The translations under genes were made by a program, and so were the position numbers. A stretch of DNA of 64,000 nt from CALCLY01 sp900552775 (lineage in GTDB: Bacteria > Bacillota > Clostridia > UMGS1883 > UMGS1540). The stretch is taken from the NCBI GenBank assembly GCA_937966555.1, contig CALCLY010000017.1, positions 1-64,000 of the forward strand. The letters are read 5' to 3'. Positions 63,826 through 64,000 of this stretch are shown piece by piece. The notes below the pieces were generated by a model. It saw only the letters and a list, made by a program, of their open reading frames with translations, was not told where the DNA came from and made no database searches. Every line of letters starts with the position of its first letter. The first letter of the stretch is position 1.

Positions 63826-64000
63826 TTACTTTTTCTCTCCGAGCTTATTTTCCGTGCCGTTTAAAAGCCGCTCAATATTTGCGTGGTGACGGAGTATAAT
63901 AAGTAAGGCTATCCCTGTTGCAAAAATCATTACAGGTTTGTTTTCCTTGCAAAGAAAAGCCGTTGCTACAGGCAGAATTACTGCTCCGATAAGAGACCCC
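63826..64000 (-). CDS. plsY: Glycerol-3-phosphate acyltransferase PlsY, 3' end
   Basis: Only the last 57 codons are in the window; the 5' part is beyond 64000. It reads as a membrane segment with two hydrophobic stretches, then ILRHHANIERLLNGTENKLG, the conserved C-terminal motif of PlsY (RH..NI.RLL.GTE.K). PlsY transfers the acyl group from acyl phosphate to glycerol-3-phosphate made by the adjacent gpsA. The stop is TAA (63828-63826), 25 nt before gpsA. Confidence 0.92.
   Translation of the reverse strand, partial: GSLIGAVILPVATAFLCKENKPVMIFATGIALLIILRHHANIERLLNGTENKLGEKK

Overview
The window is a low-GC Gram-positive genome of class Clostridia, very probably an uncultured gut-type, spore-forming lineage. 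Evidence: an alpha/beta small acid-soluble spore protein gene, a SpoIIQ-like M23 peptidase, strong GGAGG ribosome binding sites with frequent TTG and GTG starts, near-consensus sigma-A promoters with 17-nt spacers, S-layer-homology (SLH) proteins, and several 'copper amine oxidase N-terminal' (stalk) modules. The combination of SLH proteins with polysaccharide lyases resembles fibre-degrading Clostridia, but the genus cannot be fixed from this sequence. I saw no tRNA, rRNA, CRISPR array, prophage or intact insertion sequence.

Layout. 1-9 kb: housekeeping genes (YkuS-like protein, SASP, phosphoribosyltransferase, then an apparent operon uppP-ftsK-ygiQ-folD-ROK regulator) and a lone secreted protein. 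9.6-12.6 kb: a GH20 beta-hexosaminidase divergent from an AraC regulator. 12.8-27.8 kb: operon A on the + strand, six genes: SLH protein with SLH at the C-terminus, SLH protein with SLH at the N-terminus, two tandem heparinase II-like lyases, and two secreted concanavalin-like proteins. 27.9-33 kb: argF, an AraC regulator and a divergent GH106-like glycosidase. 33-38.2 kb (- strand): ruvA-ruvB-amidase-Xer recombinase-VanZ-small anchored protein, with a 28-bp dif-like palindrome in front of the recombinase. 38.3-40.9 kb: an MBL-fold hydrolase and an AraC regulator, each with its own clear promoter. 40.9-55 kb: operon B on the - strand, six genes: TIM-barrel protein, SLH-C protein, SLH-N protein, a 1463-residue composite lyase, and two secreted concanavalin-like proteins. 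55-60 kb: SpoIIQ-like peptidase, phosphodiester glycosidase, Na/Pi cotransporter. 60.1-60.5 kb: a non-coding dispersed element that shares 62 bp with the first bases of the window. 60.5-64 kb: eda, guaB, gpsA and the 3' end of plsY.

How it works together. Operons A and B are paralogous, colinear and on opposite strands. Each has a matched pair of SLH proteins directly upstream of heparinase-type lyases that themselves have no SLH domain, followed by secreted sugar-binding-like proteins, and each lies next to an AraC gene. My inference is a cell-surface machine in which the SLH pair attaches to the wall and displays or organises lyases acting on a uronic-acid polysaccharide. GH20, GH106 and KDPG aldolase would process the products. 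No sugar transporter lies in the window, so uptake must be encoded elsewhere.
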